From assembly GCF_030315975.1 (NCBI RefSeq), contig NZ_JASXSZ010000005.1:321623-385622 (forward strand): a stretch of DNA of 64,000 nt, written 5' to 3'. The DNA is from Microbacterium candidum. Lineage in GTDB: Bacteria; Actinomycetota; Actinomycetes; Actinomycetales; Microbacteriaceae. The notes under the pieces were generated by a model. That model was not told the origin of the DNA and searched no databases. It saw only the letters and a list, made by a program, of their open reading frames with translations. The stretch's first letter is position 1, and each line of letters starts with the position of its first letter. Below are positions 25,470-33,845 of the stretch, piece by piece. The translations under genes and the position numbers were made by a program.

Positions 25470-27229
25470 GCAGCACCGCGCTCGACGGGCTCGACGAGCA
25501 GCAGCTGGATGCCGTGACGACCCTGCGCGGACCGCTTGCCGTGCTCGCCGGGGCCGGCACGGGGAAGACCCGCGTCATCACGCGCCGGATCGCGCACGGC
25601 GTCGACACGGGCGCCTACTCGCCCGGGCGGGTCATGGCCGTCACCTTCACCGCGAAGGCGGCGGGAGAGATGCGCGGCCGTCTGCGCGCGCTCGGGGTCG
25701 AGGGCGTCGGTGCCCGTACCTTCCACGCAGCGGCTCTCGCCCAGCTGAACTTCTTCTGGCCGTCCGTCGCCGGCGACTCCGCGCCCGGCATCGTCGACAA
25801 CAAGGTCCGTATGCTCGCGCACGCCGCGGACGGGCTCCGGATGGATCTCGATCGTGCGACCCTTCGCGATGTCGCCTCCGAGATCGAGTGGCGCAAGGTG
25901 ACGATGCGCAGCATCGAGCAGTACGCGCAGGCGCGTCCCAACGGCATCGGAGCTCTCGACGGGCTCGCCGTCGTGCACCTCCAGCGTGCGTACGAGAAGC
26001 TCAAGGACGAACGCCGTCAGCTCGACTTCGAAGACGTCCTGCTGGCATGCGCCGGGATGCTCGAGGCGGAGCCCCGGGTCGCGCAGGCCGTGCGCGAGCA
26101 GTACCGGCACTTCACGGTCGACGAGTTCCAGGACGTGTCTCCGCTGCAGGAGCGCCTCCTCGGCCTGTGGCTGGGCGAGCGGCGCGATCTGTGTGTCGTC
26201 GGAGATGCGAGCCAGACGATCTATTCGTTCGCCGGTGCCGATGCTCGTTACCTTTTGGACTTCGAGCGCGTCCACGAGGGCGCGAAGGTCGTCCGCCTGG
26301 AGCGCAACCATCGCTCCGACGCTCCCGTCCTCGCCGTCGCGAATGCACTCATGCGGGGACGGCCCGGCGCGCTCACGCTCGTCGCGGCGCACGATGGCGA
26401 CGACGCCCCCACTCCCACCGTGGCCGTCTACGGCGACGATGAGGACGAGGCACGCGGCGTCGCTCGTGCCGTCGCCGCGCAGATCGCCTCCGGAGTCGAT
26501 CCGCGCCGCATCGCGGTTCTGTATCGCGCCCGCTCCCAGTCGCCCGAGTTCCTCCGGGCGCTCGCCGACGAGCAGGTGGCGACCACGGTGCTCGGCGGGA
26601 CGCGGTTCTTCGACATGCCCGAGGTGCGGCAGGCCGTCATGGCGCTGCGTGCGGCGGCGGTCGCGCCGCTCGAGACGACCTTCCGCGACGCGGTCCGCGA
26701 TGTGCTGCGTTCACTCGGTCTCACCGACGATCCGCCGCCCGCGGGCGGAGCCGTCCGTGACGCATGGGAGGCGCGCGCTGCGATCATGCGCCTCGCCGAC
26801 GAGGCACCGCAGGGCGCGACGCTGCGAACCTTCGCCGACGAGCTCGTCGCCCGCGCCAAGGCCCAGGACGAGCCCGGCCTGCGCACGGTGACGCTGGCGA
26901 CGCTGCACGCCGCGAAGGGGCTGGAGTGGGATCACGTCCACCTGGTGGGTCTCAGCGAAGGGCTCCTGCCGATCGCGTACGCGACCACCTTCGAGCAGGT
27001 CGATGAGGAGCGCCGGCTCGCATACGTGGGCATCACGCGGGCGGCACGGACGCTGTCGCTCTCGTGGTCACGCGGCCAGGGTCGAATCGAGCGACAGCCG
27101 TCGCGCTTTCTTCGAGAGATCGGCAGCGGCAGTCTGCGTGCGGCGGATGCGCGCGCCACACGCGCCGGAGGGAATCGGTCGTCATCGTCAGCGAATGCCC
27201 GATCGGGCGCTCCCACTCGGACCGGCTGA
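25466..27229 (+). CDS. uvrD2: UvrD2-like SF1 DNA helicase, short form without HRDC
   Basis: A 587-residue helicase: GAGTGKT at 29-35, DEFQD from residue 219, QTIYSFAGADARY, TLHAAKGLEWDHV and RRLAYVGITRA. Mycobacterial UvrD2 is about 700 residues, with an HRDC domain and a tetracysteine module after the motor. Here the conserved core ends at PSRFLREIG, and only a 34-residue Ser/Arg-rich tail follows, with no cysteines. The ATG overlaps the nudC stop (ATGA). The tail runs 197 bases into the opposing gene. Motor function is likely intact; partner contacts made by the lost domains are not. Confidence 0.9.
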   Translation: MSSTALDGLDEQQLDAVTTLRGPLAVLAGAGTGKTRVITRRIAHGVDTGAYSPGRVMAVTFTAKAAGEMRGRLRALGVEGVGARTFHAAALAQLNFFWPSVAGDSAPGIVDNKVRMLAHAADGLRMDLDRATLRDVASEIEWRKVTMRSIEQYAQARPNGIGALDGLAVVHLQRAYEKLKDERRQLDFEDVLLACAGMLEAEPRVAQAVREQYRHFTVDEFQDVSPLQERLLGLWLGERRDLCVVGDASQTIYSFAGADARYLLDFERVHEGAKVVRLERNHRSDAPVLAVANALMRGRPGALTLVAAHDGDDAPTPTVAVYGDDEDEARGVARAVAAQIASGVDPRRIAVLYRARSQSPEFLRALADEQVATTVLGGTRFFDMPEVRQAVMALRAAAVAPLETTFRDAVRDVLRSLGLTDDPPPAGGAVRDAWEARAAIMRLADEAPQGATLRTFADELVARAKAQDEPGLRTVTLATLHAAKGLEWDHVHLVGLSEGLLPIAYATTFEQVDEERRLAYVGITRAARTLSLSWSRGQGRIERQPSRFLREIGSGSLRAADARATRAGGNRSSSSANARSGAPTRTG

Positions 27230-27884
27230 GCATCCGCGCCGCCGCGGCACCGGCCTCGAACGCGAAGGCGCGACCGACCTCGGGGCCGGGCTGACCCAGA
27301 AGCTGCGCTGCCACCACCGGCCATGTCGGGTCGGCGTCGGCGCGATGGAATGCGACGCACGACAGGCACGCCGTAGTCCCGGGTCGCACGAGCGGGCCGA
27401 CGACGGCACGCGATCCGGAGAAGACGATCGGCAGGTGCGGGATGTCGTCGCGCAGAAGCGCCGCGGCGAGGTGCGGATGGATGACGTGGTGAGCGACGAC
27501 CACGACCGGCGTGCCGGCACCGGCGACGGCCCCGGCACGTCGCTCGAGCATCCCGTGCGCATCCAGCGCGTCGCCGAGGGCTGCCGCATCCGTCGAGGAG
27601 ATCGAGTCCGCCACGTGGAGGCGCACGCGCGCCGGTGCGGCCGCCGCGGGGCGTTCGAGCGCCCCGCTCAGGCGTGCGATCAGCGCGCGCGCCTGTGCCT
27701 CGCGCACCCCGAGCCGATTCGCGACGGCGCCGACCGCGTCATCCGCGATTCCTCTCTGCAACTCCCGCAGAAGGAGCTCCTGCCACCTCGACGGCGCGTC
27801 GATGACGGCCGCCGGCTCGGCTCCGAACTGGAGGCGGGTGGGCGAGGACCACACGGGCGGATACGCCGGGTCGAGACGAAGCAT
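27033..27884 (-). CDS. ThiF/E1-like, TOMM-cyclodehydratase-like protein (Rv3196-like), unknown function
   Basis: A 283-residue protein. The N-terminal part resembles the leader-binding/E1-like half of azole-forming cyclodehydratases, and the second half is ThiF-like (VVVVAHHVIHPHLAAALLRDD, then FSGSRAVVGPLVRPG). A probable zinc site is formed by CLSC after RPGTTA and CRC near the end. No YcaO partner, precursor peptide or dehydrogenase gene is near, so a peptide-modification role is not supported by context. The family is conserved between uvrD2 and the DUF2342 protein in actinobacteria. The ATG at MLRLDPAYPP is preferred over a longer Gly/Pro-rich start. Confidence 0.75.
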   Translation of the reverse strand: MLRLDPAYPPVWSSPTRLQFGAEPAAVIDAPSRWQELLLRELQRGIADDAVGAVANRLGVREAQARALIARLSGALERPAAAAPARVRLHVADSISSTDAAALGDALDAHGMLERRAGAVAGAGTPVVVVAHHVIHPHLAAALLRDDIPHLPIVFSGSRAVVGPLVRPGTTACLSCVAFHRADADPTWPVVAAQLLGQPGPEVGRAFAFEAGAAAARMLSRSEWERPIGHSLTMTTDSLRRVWRAHPPHADCRCRSLEESATAVARFDPGRVTTRATASVPPA

Positions 27885-27893
27885 GCCTCGATT

Positions 27894-27932
27894 CTGGGAT
27901 CCGGCTGGTCCTGCGGGCGGCCCGGATCCCAG
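27894..27932 (-). terminator. Terminator after the DUF2342 gene
   Basis: A perfect 11-bp inverted repeat CTGGGATCCGG / CCGGATCCCAG with a 17-base loop, in the 90-base gap between the metalloprotease-like gene and the ThiF-like gene, both read leftward. It may attenuate read-through rather than stop it. Confidence 0.65.
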
Positions 27933-27974
27933 TCTGTGCACAACTGCGCTCGACCGGGAGCCTGGGGAGGAGAC

Positions 27975-29363
27975 TCAGGCGGGGCGCTCGCCCTCCCCGG
28001 GGTCATCGGACTCGTCGTCCGCATCTCCGGACTCCTCCTGAGGCCCGCCGTCCGCACCGCTCTCCCCGTCGAGCAGGGCGGCCAGGGCGTCGTCGAACTC
28101 GTCCCGTTCGGGCGTCTCGCCGCGCGCGAGCGCTTCGAGGCGCGCAACGAGTGCCGACGGGTCGTCGATGTCCTCCGATGTCGGCATCAGGTCGGGGTAG
28201 TCCCACAGCGCGTCGCGTGCGGCGATGCCGACGGCGTCGGTGACGGCGCGCCACATGGCGGCCGCCTCCCGCATCCGGCGCGGACGCAGCTCGAGCCCGA
28301 CGAGGGACTTCAGCGCCTGCTCGGCGGGCCCGCCGACCGCCCGGCGGCGGCGCGTCGCCTCGGCGATGCGCGCGGCGGAGGGCAGGCGGCTCGTCGCCTC
28401 GGCGGTCACGACGTCCACCCAACCCTCGATCGTCGCCAGCGTGTTCTCGAGACTGTGGAGCGCGGCGTCCTGCTCCGGGGAGCGCTGCGGGAGGAGAGCA
28501 CCGCTCTCGAGCGCGTCGCGGAGCTCCTCCGGGTTCGACGGATCGAATCGTGAGGCGAGGTCCTCCAGGGCGCCGGTGTCGACCCGCACGCCGCGCGCGA
28601 ACTCCGTCACGGCAGTGATCACCTGCAGGCGGAGCCACCGTGCGTGGCGGAAGAGTCGCGCATGCGCGAGCTCGCGGGTCGCGATGTACAGCGCCAGCTG
28701 GTCCACCGGGATCTCGAGGTCGCGTCCGAAGTCGGCGAAGTTCTGCGGCAGGATCGCCGCCTCGCCGGCGGGCATGATCGGGATGCCGACATCCCCGCCG
28801 CTCACGACCTCCAGCGACAGCTCGCCGATGACCTGCCCGAGCTGCGACGCGAACATGGAACCGCCGACCGAGCGAAGGATCTTGCCCGCGCCGGCGACGA
28901 GCTCGCGCATGTCCTCCGGGGTCTGCTCGCTGAGCGCCGCGGTGAGCGCGTCGGCGATGCTCGTCGCGACGGGCTCGGCCAGCTCCTGCCAGACGGGGAG
29001 GGTCTTCTCGACCCACTCGCCGCGCGTGACGGCGCGCGGGGCCACGGCGAGCTCGGAGACCGCGGTGGACTCGCTCAGCCAGAGGGTCGCCAGCGCGAAC
29101 GCCTGGTCGAGGTCGGTGCGCTGGGATGCGGTCACCCCGAGGTCGCTCTGGTTCGCGATGTGCAGAGCCTGGCGCTTGGTGAGGTCCCACGCGATGCCCC
29201 CGTCAGCGCTCTGCATCCCCTGCAGCTGGCGCATGGCGGCCTGCATAGCCGCGGGGTCGATGCCCAGCTGCCTGAGCTGCTCGGGGTCGAGGTCGCCGCC
29301 CGCGCCCAGCAGACTCCGCAGGATCTCCTCGAAGTCCGGCTCCCGGTCGTCGTCGTCAGCCAC
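27975..29363 (-). CDS. DUF2342 family protein annotated as zinc-dependent metalloprotease (Rv3195-like)
   Basis: A 462-residue protein with the family N-terminus (FEEILRSLLG, LDPEQLRQLGIDP), the GQVIGELSLEVVSGGDVGIP segment, and the presumed metal motif TRELAHARLFRH. The later EGWVDVVTAEA would supply the third ligand. The canonical HExxH first histidine is an arginine here (RELAH), so protease chemistry rests on family naming rather than a complete motif. The last 60 residues are acidic and disordered. GTG start with AAAGGCGG upstream. It is divergent from the PDZ-Lon gene, an arrangement kept in mycobacteria. Confidence 0.85.
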   Translation of the reverse strand: MADDDDREPDFEEILRSLLGAGGDLDPEQLRQLGIDPAAMQAAMRQLQGMQSADGGIAWDLTKRQALHIANQSDLGVTASQRTDLDQAFALATLWLSESTAVSELAVAPRAVTRGEWVEKTLPVWQELAEPVATSIADALTAALSEQTPEDMRELVAGAGKILRSVGGSMFASQLGQVIGELSLEVVSGGDVGIPIMPAGEAAILPQNFADFGRDLEIPVDQLALYIATRELAHARLFRHARWLRLQVITAVTEFARGVRVDTGALEDLASRFDPSNPEELRDALESGALLPQRSPEQDAALHSLENTLATIEGWVDVVTAEATSRLPSAARIAEATRRRRAVGGPAEQALKSLVGLELRPRRMREAAAMWRAVTDAVGIAARDALWDYPDLMPTSEDIDDPSALVARLEALARGETPERDEFDDALAALLDGESGADGGPQEESGDADDESDDPGEGERPA

Positions 29364-29458
29364 GTCAGCCGCCTTTCAGCAGAGGGATCAGGTGTGGATC
29401 TACGCTAGTCGCACGGATCATCGCCGTTCCCGGGAGGGCGCCGAAAGCGCTACGCCGG

Positions 29459-29488
29459 TCGCGAACGAAGTGGACGGTTCGCGAACGA
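29459..29488 (+). promoter_or_regulatory. Two 10-bp direct repeats phased by 20 bp upstream of PDZ-Lon
   Basis: TCGCGAACGA occurs at 29459-29468 and again at 29479-29488. The start-to-start distance is exactly 20 bp, so both copies face the same side of the helix. CGGTCG and CGACCG flank the pair as an inverted repeat. Candidate activator or repressor site. Confidence 0.5.
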
Positions 29489-29509
29489 CCGGACCAGAGA
29501 GGTGGACAC

Positions 29510-30649
29510 GTGGCGCTGTTCGACGAGGACGTGACGGTGGTGCCCGCGCCCAGGAAGCCGCGCTCGCGCGCTCGGGTGGCGGGGCTGTGGTCTCTCGCCG
29601 TCGCGCTCGTCGCGCTCGTGGCGATCAGCTTCCTGCCGACCGCCTACGTCATCCAGCAGCCCGGTCCCGTGTACGACACTCTCGGGACGGCACCCGACGC
29701 GAACGGGAAGGAGGTCCCGCTCATCACGGTGAACGGTGCGACCACCTATCCGACCGGCGGCGCCCTCGACCTCCTCACCGTCCAGGTGCGCGGCAATCCC
29801 GACCGCACACCGTCGTGGATCGAGCTCGCTGCGGCGTGGTTCGACCCGTCGATGGCGGTGCTGCCCATCGACGCCGTCTTCCCGTCCGGCCAGACGACCG
29901 ACGAGCGCAACCAGGAGAGCGCAGCGATGATGGTCGACTCGCAGAAGGAGGCCACGGCGGCCGCACTGGCGCATCTCGGGTACGACGTGCACCAGCACAT
30001 CCAGGTCTATTCGCTCACGGAAGGCTCGGCCGCCCAGGGGATCCTGCAGAAGGGCGACGTCATCCGGACGGCGAACGGGCAGGCGATCACGACGGCCGAC
30101 CAGCTGCGCACGATCGTGAGCGACAGCGCCGGCAAGCCCATCACTCTGGGCATCGAGCGCGGGGGCGCATCTCAGACGGTGAGCGTCACGCCGAAGCAGA
30201 CGACGGTCGACGGCCAGACCGTGTGGCTCATCGGCGTCACCCTCATCAACGACTTCGACTTCCCGATCGACGTGAAGATCCAGCTCAACAACGTCGGAGG
30301 TCCGTCGGCGGGCCAGATGTTCGCGCTCGGCATCATCGACAAGCTCACCCCCGGTCAGCTCAACGGCGGCAAGCACGTCGCCGGCACGGGCACGATCGAC
30401 GCCTCCGGTCAGATCGGTCCGATCGGCGGCATCCGTCAGAAGATGTACGGCGCGCTGGATGCGGGTGCCACGTACTTCCTCGCGCCCGATTCCAACTGCG
30501 ACGAGGTCGTCGGGCATGTGCCGAGCGGGCTGCGCGTCTTCTCGGTGAAGACGCTCGACGATTCGCTCGCTGCTCTGACCGCGATCAGCTCCGGAACGGG
30601 TCTGGACAAGCTGCCGACCTGCACCGCGAAGCAGAGCACCGCGCAGTAG
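29510..30649 (+). CDS. Membrane-anchored PDZ / Lon-type (S16) serine protease (Rv3194c-like)
   Basis: A 379-residue protein with one N-terminal membrane helix (LWSLAVALVALVAISFLPT), a PDZ domain at about residues 165-230 (GSAAQGILQKGDVIRTANG), and a C-terminal Lon-type protease domain. The catalytic dyad is Ser266 in GPSAGQMF and Lys311 in GIRQKMYGA. There is no ATPase domain, so it degrades or trims accessible substrates outside the membrane. GTG start with GAGAGG upstream. It directly precedes the large UPF0182 gene, a pairing conserved in actinobacteria, suggesting that UPF0182 is a partner or substrate. Confidence 0.92.
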   Translation: MALFDEDVTVVPAPRKPRSRARVAGLWSLAVALVALVAISFLPTAYVIQQPGPVYDTLGTAPDANGKEVPLITVNGATTYPTGGALDLLTVQVRGNPDRTPSWIELAAAWFDPSMAVLPIDAVFPSGQTTDERNQESAAMMVDSQKEATAAALAHLGYDVHQHIQVYSLTEGSAAQGILQKGDVIRTANGQAITTADQLRTIVSDSAGKPITLGIERGGASQTVSVTPKQTTVDGQTVWLIGVTLINDFDFPIDVKIQLNNVGGPSAGQMFALGIIDKLTPGQLNGGKHVAGTGTIDASGQIGPIGGIRQKMYGALDAGATYFLAPDSNCDEVVGHVPSGLRVFSVKTLDDSLAALTAISSGTGLDKLPTCTAKQSTAQ

Positions 30650-30732
30650 TGCAGGACACGGCGCGGTCACGACCCGCTGTGAGCCATCTCAGAACCCGCG
30701 GCACGGGCGGAGAGGGGTGCCGCGCCGCCTCG

Positions 30733-30738
30733 TAGGAT
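30733..30738 (+). promoter_or_regulatory. -10 box TAGGAT of the leaderless UPF0182 gene
   Basis: TAGGAT, six bases (GAAACG), GTG start; no ribosome site. Confidence 0.55.
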
Positions 30739-30744
30739 GAAACG

Positions 30745-33654
30745 GTGACGTCGACCTCCGCACCGAAGCCGGCCGCCCCCTCTCGCACCCGACGCGTGGT
30801 GGCGATCACCCTCATCGTGATCGCCGTTCTCGTCGTGGCGTTCTTCCTGTTCGCGAGCCTGTTCGCCGATTGGCTGTGGTACAGCCAGCTCGGTTTCCAG
30901 CGCGTCCTCGCGACGGAATGGGGCGCGCGCGTTCTCATGTTCGCCATCGGGTTCCTCGGGATGGCGGTGCCGGTATGGCTCGTCATCCAGCTGGCCTACC
31001 GGCTCCGGCCGGTGTACGCGCGACTGAGCTCGCAGCTCGATCGCTACCAGGAGGTCGTCGAGCCGCTGCGCCGACTGGCCATGTGGGGGATCCCGATCTT
31101 CTTCGGCTTCTTCGCGGGCTTCGCGACGTCGGCGCAGTGGGAGACCGTTGCGCTGTGGCTGAACGGCGTCAAGACGGCGACCACCGATCCGCAGTTCCAC
31201 CTCGACACCGGCTTCTACCTGTTCGCGCTGCCGTTCTACAGCGGTCTGCTCGGCTTCGCGTCGGCTGTCACGCTCGTGAGCCTCCTCGTGACCGCCGTGG
31301 TGTCCTACCTCTACGGTTCTGTGCGCATCGGCCAGCGGGAGCTGCGCATCTCGAAGGCGGCCCGCATCCAGCTGGCCGTGATCGCCGGGTTCTACCTGCT
31401 CCTCCAGGCGGCGAGCCTGTGGCTCGACCGGTACAAGACCCTGGTGCAGCCGGGGGACCGCATCACCGGACCCGGATACACCGAGGTCAACGCCACCATC
31501 CCCGGCCAGACGATCCTCGCCGGCATCGCCGTCATCGTGGCGATCCTCTTCTTCATCACCGCGTTCGTGGGACGCTGGCGCTTCCCGCTCGTGGGAACAG
31601 CGCTCCTGATCGTGTCGGCGATCGTCCTCGGCATCGCCTACCCGTGGTTCGTGACGACCATCCAGGTCAAGCCGAACCAGCTCGCGCTCGAGAAGCCGTA
31701 TTACCAGCGCAACATGGTCCAGACGAAGATCGCGTACGGGATCGCGGACATCCAGGATCAGCCGTACAAGGCCGCGACGGATGCCGAGGCCGGACAGCTG
31801 CGCGCAGACGCGGCCACGACGGCCCAGATCCGCATCATGGACCCGGCGATCATCAGCCCGACCGTGAAGCAGCTCGAGCAGTACCGCTCGTACTACCAGT
31901 TCAAGGATCCGCTGGATGTCGACCGGTACACGGTGGGCGGCGTCTCCCAGGACACGGTGGTGTCCCTCCGCGAGCTCAACATGGGCCAGCTCGGCGCGGG
32001 TGCGTCGTGGCAGAACACGACCCTCGTGTACACGCACGGCTACGGCATGGTCGTCGCGAAGGGCAACGACCGCACGGGCGACGGCGACCCGGTCTTCCTC
32101 GAGCGCGGCATCCCCGCGACCGGGTTCCTGACCGCGCAGGAGAACTTCGAACCGCGCGTGTACTTCGGCGAGGATTCGCCGACGTACTCGATCGTCGGCG
32201 CCCCTGCGGGCACGCCGCCGATGGAGCTCGACTACCCGTCCAGCAACGGCATCACGGAGTCCAAGACCACGTTCAAGGGCGACGGCGGACCGAACATCGG
32301 CAACTGGTTGACGCGTCTGATCTACGCGCTGAAGTTCCAGTCCGAGCAGATCCTCTTCTCCGACAGCATCACCGACAAGTCGCAGATCCTCTACGACCGC
32401 GACCCGCTCACGCGCGTGCAGAACGTCGCGCCGTATCTGACGCTCGACTCCGACCCCTACCCGACGGTCGTCGACGGGCACATCGTCTGGGTCGTCGATG
32501 GATACACGACGAGCGCCAACTACCCGTACTCGGCGACGGTGAGCCTGTCGCAGGCGATCGCCGACACGAACAACCCGTCGCCGCGGTACACGCTCGACAA
32601 CATCAACTACATCCGCAACTCGGTGAAGGCGACGGTCGACGCGTACAGCGGCAAGGTGACGCTCTACGCGTGGGACAGCACGGACCCGCTGCTGCGGGCA
32701 TGGCAGAAGGTCTATCCGTCGACCGTGAAGCCGCTCTCCGACATGTCGGGCGAGCTCATGAGCCATGTGCGGTACCCGACCGACCTCTTCAAGGTGCAGC
32801 GCGACATCCTCGGGACCTACCACGTGAGCAACGCGCAGTCCTTCTACCAGCAGGACAACGTGTGGACGACGCCGAACGACCCGGAGCATTCCGACCGCCT
32901 GCAGCCGCCGTACTACCTCACGATGAAGATGCCCGAGCAGCCCTCGCCGGAGTACTCGATGTTCTCGACCTTCATCCCGCAGTCGAACGGCGGTGAGACG
33001 GCCCGCAACGTCCTGATGGGCTATCTCGCGGTCGACTCGAACGCGGGCGACCAGGCGGGGCAGAAACGCGCGGACTACGGCAAGCTCAGGATGCTGGAGA
33101 TCGACGCAGCCACGACGGTGCCCGGCCCCGGCCAGGTGAAGAACATGTTCGCCTCGCAGCCGAACGTCTCGCAGTTCCTCAACCTGCTGAAGCAGGGCCA
33201 GTCCGAGGTGCTCAACGGCAACCTCCTCACGCTGCCGCTGGGCGGGGGCCTCCTCTACGTCCAGCCGGTCTTCGTGCAGTCCTCCGGCCAGACGCAGCTC
33301 CCGAAGCTGCAGAAGGTGCTGGTCGCGTTCGGCAACAACGTCGCCTTCGAGGACACCCTGGACCAGGCGCTGAACGCTCTGTTCGGCGGCGACTCGGGTG
33401 CGAGCGCCGGCGACTCCAACACGACGCCGACTGCAGGGCCGCTGCCCTCGGCTTCGCCGTCCGGCACTCCCGGCACAGGCGGATCGAGCAACGGCTCCAC
33501 GAACACCGAGTATCAGGCGTGGCTGAAGGCGGCGCAGCAGGCGATGATGGACCGCGACGCGGCCTTGAAGGCCGGCGACTGGGCGGCATATGGAGTGGCG
33601 GACAAGGCGCTCACGGATGCCGTGAACCACCTCATCGCGCTCGGAGGTCACTAG
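30745..33654 (+). CDS. UPF0182 family large membrane protein (Rv3193c-like)
   Basis: A 969-residue protein with about seven membrane helices in the first 310 residues. A large extracytoplasmic domain follows (residues 315-890), containing NIRI/DPAIISPT-type strands and the YTHGYGMVVAK motif that marks the family. A Gly/Ser/Thr-rich linker and a short helical tail (QAWLKAAQQAMMDRD) end the protein. Function is unknown. It is nearly universal in actinobacteria and cyanobacteria as one long membrane protein. It has its own leaderless promoter although it sits 95 bases behind the PDZ-Lon protease. Confidence 0.93.
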   Translation: MTSTSAPKPAAPSRTRRVVAITLIVIAVLVVAFFLFASLFADWLWYSQLGFQRVLATEWGARVLMFAIGFLGMAVPVWLVIQLAYRLRPVYARLSSQLDRYQEVVEPLRRLAMWGIPIFFGFFAGFATSAQWETVALWLNGVKTATTDPQFHLDTGFYLFALPFYSGLLGFASAVTLVSLLVTAVVSYLYGSVRIGQRELRISKAARIQLAVIAGFYLLLQAASLWLDRYKTLVQPGDRITGPGYTEVNATIPGQTILAGIAVIVAILFFITAFVGRWRFPLVGTALLIVSAIVLGIAYPWFVTTIQVKPNQLALEKPYYQRNMVQTKIAYGIADIQDQPYKAATDAEAGQLRADAATTAQIRIMDPAIISPTVKQLEQYRSYYQFKDPLDVDRYTVGGVSQDTVVSLRELNMGQLGAGASWQNTTLVYTHGYGMVVAKGNDRTGDGDPVFLERGIPATGFLTAQENFEPRVYFGEDSPTYSIVGAPAGTPPMELDYPSSNGITESKTTFKGDGGPNIGNWLTRLIYALKFQSEQILFSDSITDKSQILYDRDPLTRVQNVAPYLTLDSDPYPTVVDGHIVWVVDGYTTSANYPYSATVSLSQAIADTNNPSPRYTLDNINYIRNSVKATVDAYSGKVTLYAWDSTDPLLRAWQKVYPSTVKPLSDMSGELMSHVRYPTDLFKVQRDILGTYHVSNAQSFYQQDNVWTTPNDPEHSDRLQPPYYLTMKMPEQPSPEYSMFSTFIPQSNGGETARNVLMGYLAVDSNAGDQAGQKRADYGKLRMLEIDAATTVPGPGQVKNMFASQPNVSQFLNLLKQGQSEVLNGNLLTLPLGGGLLYVQPVFVQSSGQTQLPKLQKVLVAFGNNVAFEDTLDQALNALFGGDSGASAGDSNTTPTAGPLPSASPSGTPGTGGSSNGSTNTEYQAWLKAAQQAMMDRDAALKAGDWAAYGVADKALTDAVNHLIALGGH

Positions 33655-33659
33655 GCCGA

Positions 33660-33689
33660 TTCGGCGCCCCGCGAATCGCATGCTAGGCT
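33660..33689 (+). promoter_or_regulatory. Promoter of the initiator tRNA gene
   Basis: TTCGGC (33660-33665), 18-base spacer, TAGGCT (33684-33689), ten bases before the tRNA 5' end. A 6-bp inverted repeat GATTCG / CGAATC (33658-33677) overlaps the -35 and could end UPF0182 transcription. Confidence 0.55.
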
Positions 33690-33699
33690 TTAGATGTGC

Positions 33700-33773
33700 C
33701 GCGGGGTGGAGCAGCTCGGTAGCTCGCTGGGCTCATAACCCAGAGGTCGCAGGTTCAAATCCTGTCCCCGCAA
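33700..33773 (+). tRNA. Initiator tRNA-fMet(CAU)
   Basis: A 74-base cloverleaf with anticodon CAT. Two initiator hallmarks are present: a C1-A72 mismatch at the end of the acceptor stem (CGCGGGG / CCCCGCA) and three G:C pairs next to the anticodon loop (GGG / CCC). The discriminator is A73, and CCA is not encoded because CAA follows. The T-loop is GTTCAAATC. Confidence 0.96.
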
Positions 33774-33780
33774 CAAGAAT

Positions 33781-33814
33781 AAGAAGAGGCGTCCCGTAAG
33801 GGGCGCCTCTTCTT
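33781..33814 (+). terminator. Strong intrinsic terminator of the initiator tRNA gene
   Basis: A 15-bp stem (AAGAAGAGGCG, then TCCC, pairing with GGGG and CGCCTCTTCTT, including one G:T pair), a GTAA tetraloop and a T-rich run. It begins eight bases after the tRNA and is the clearest rho-independent terminator in the window. Confidence 0.93.
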
Positions 33815-33845
33815 CTGTGTGTGCGTGGCCGTCCAGGCGACCCCG

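Noticed and set aside
30667..33681. A 1004-codon leftward frame opposite UPF0182
   Set aside because: It is Arg/Val/His/Glu-rich antisense of a clear membrane protein, with no motif; long shadow frames are expected at this G+C.
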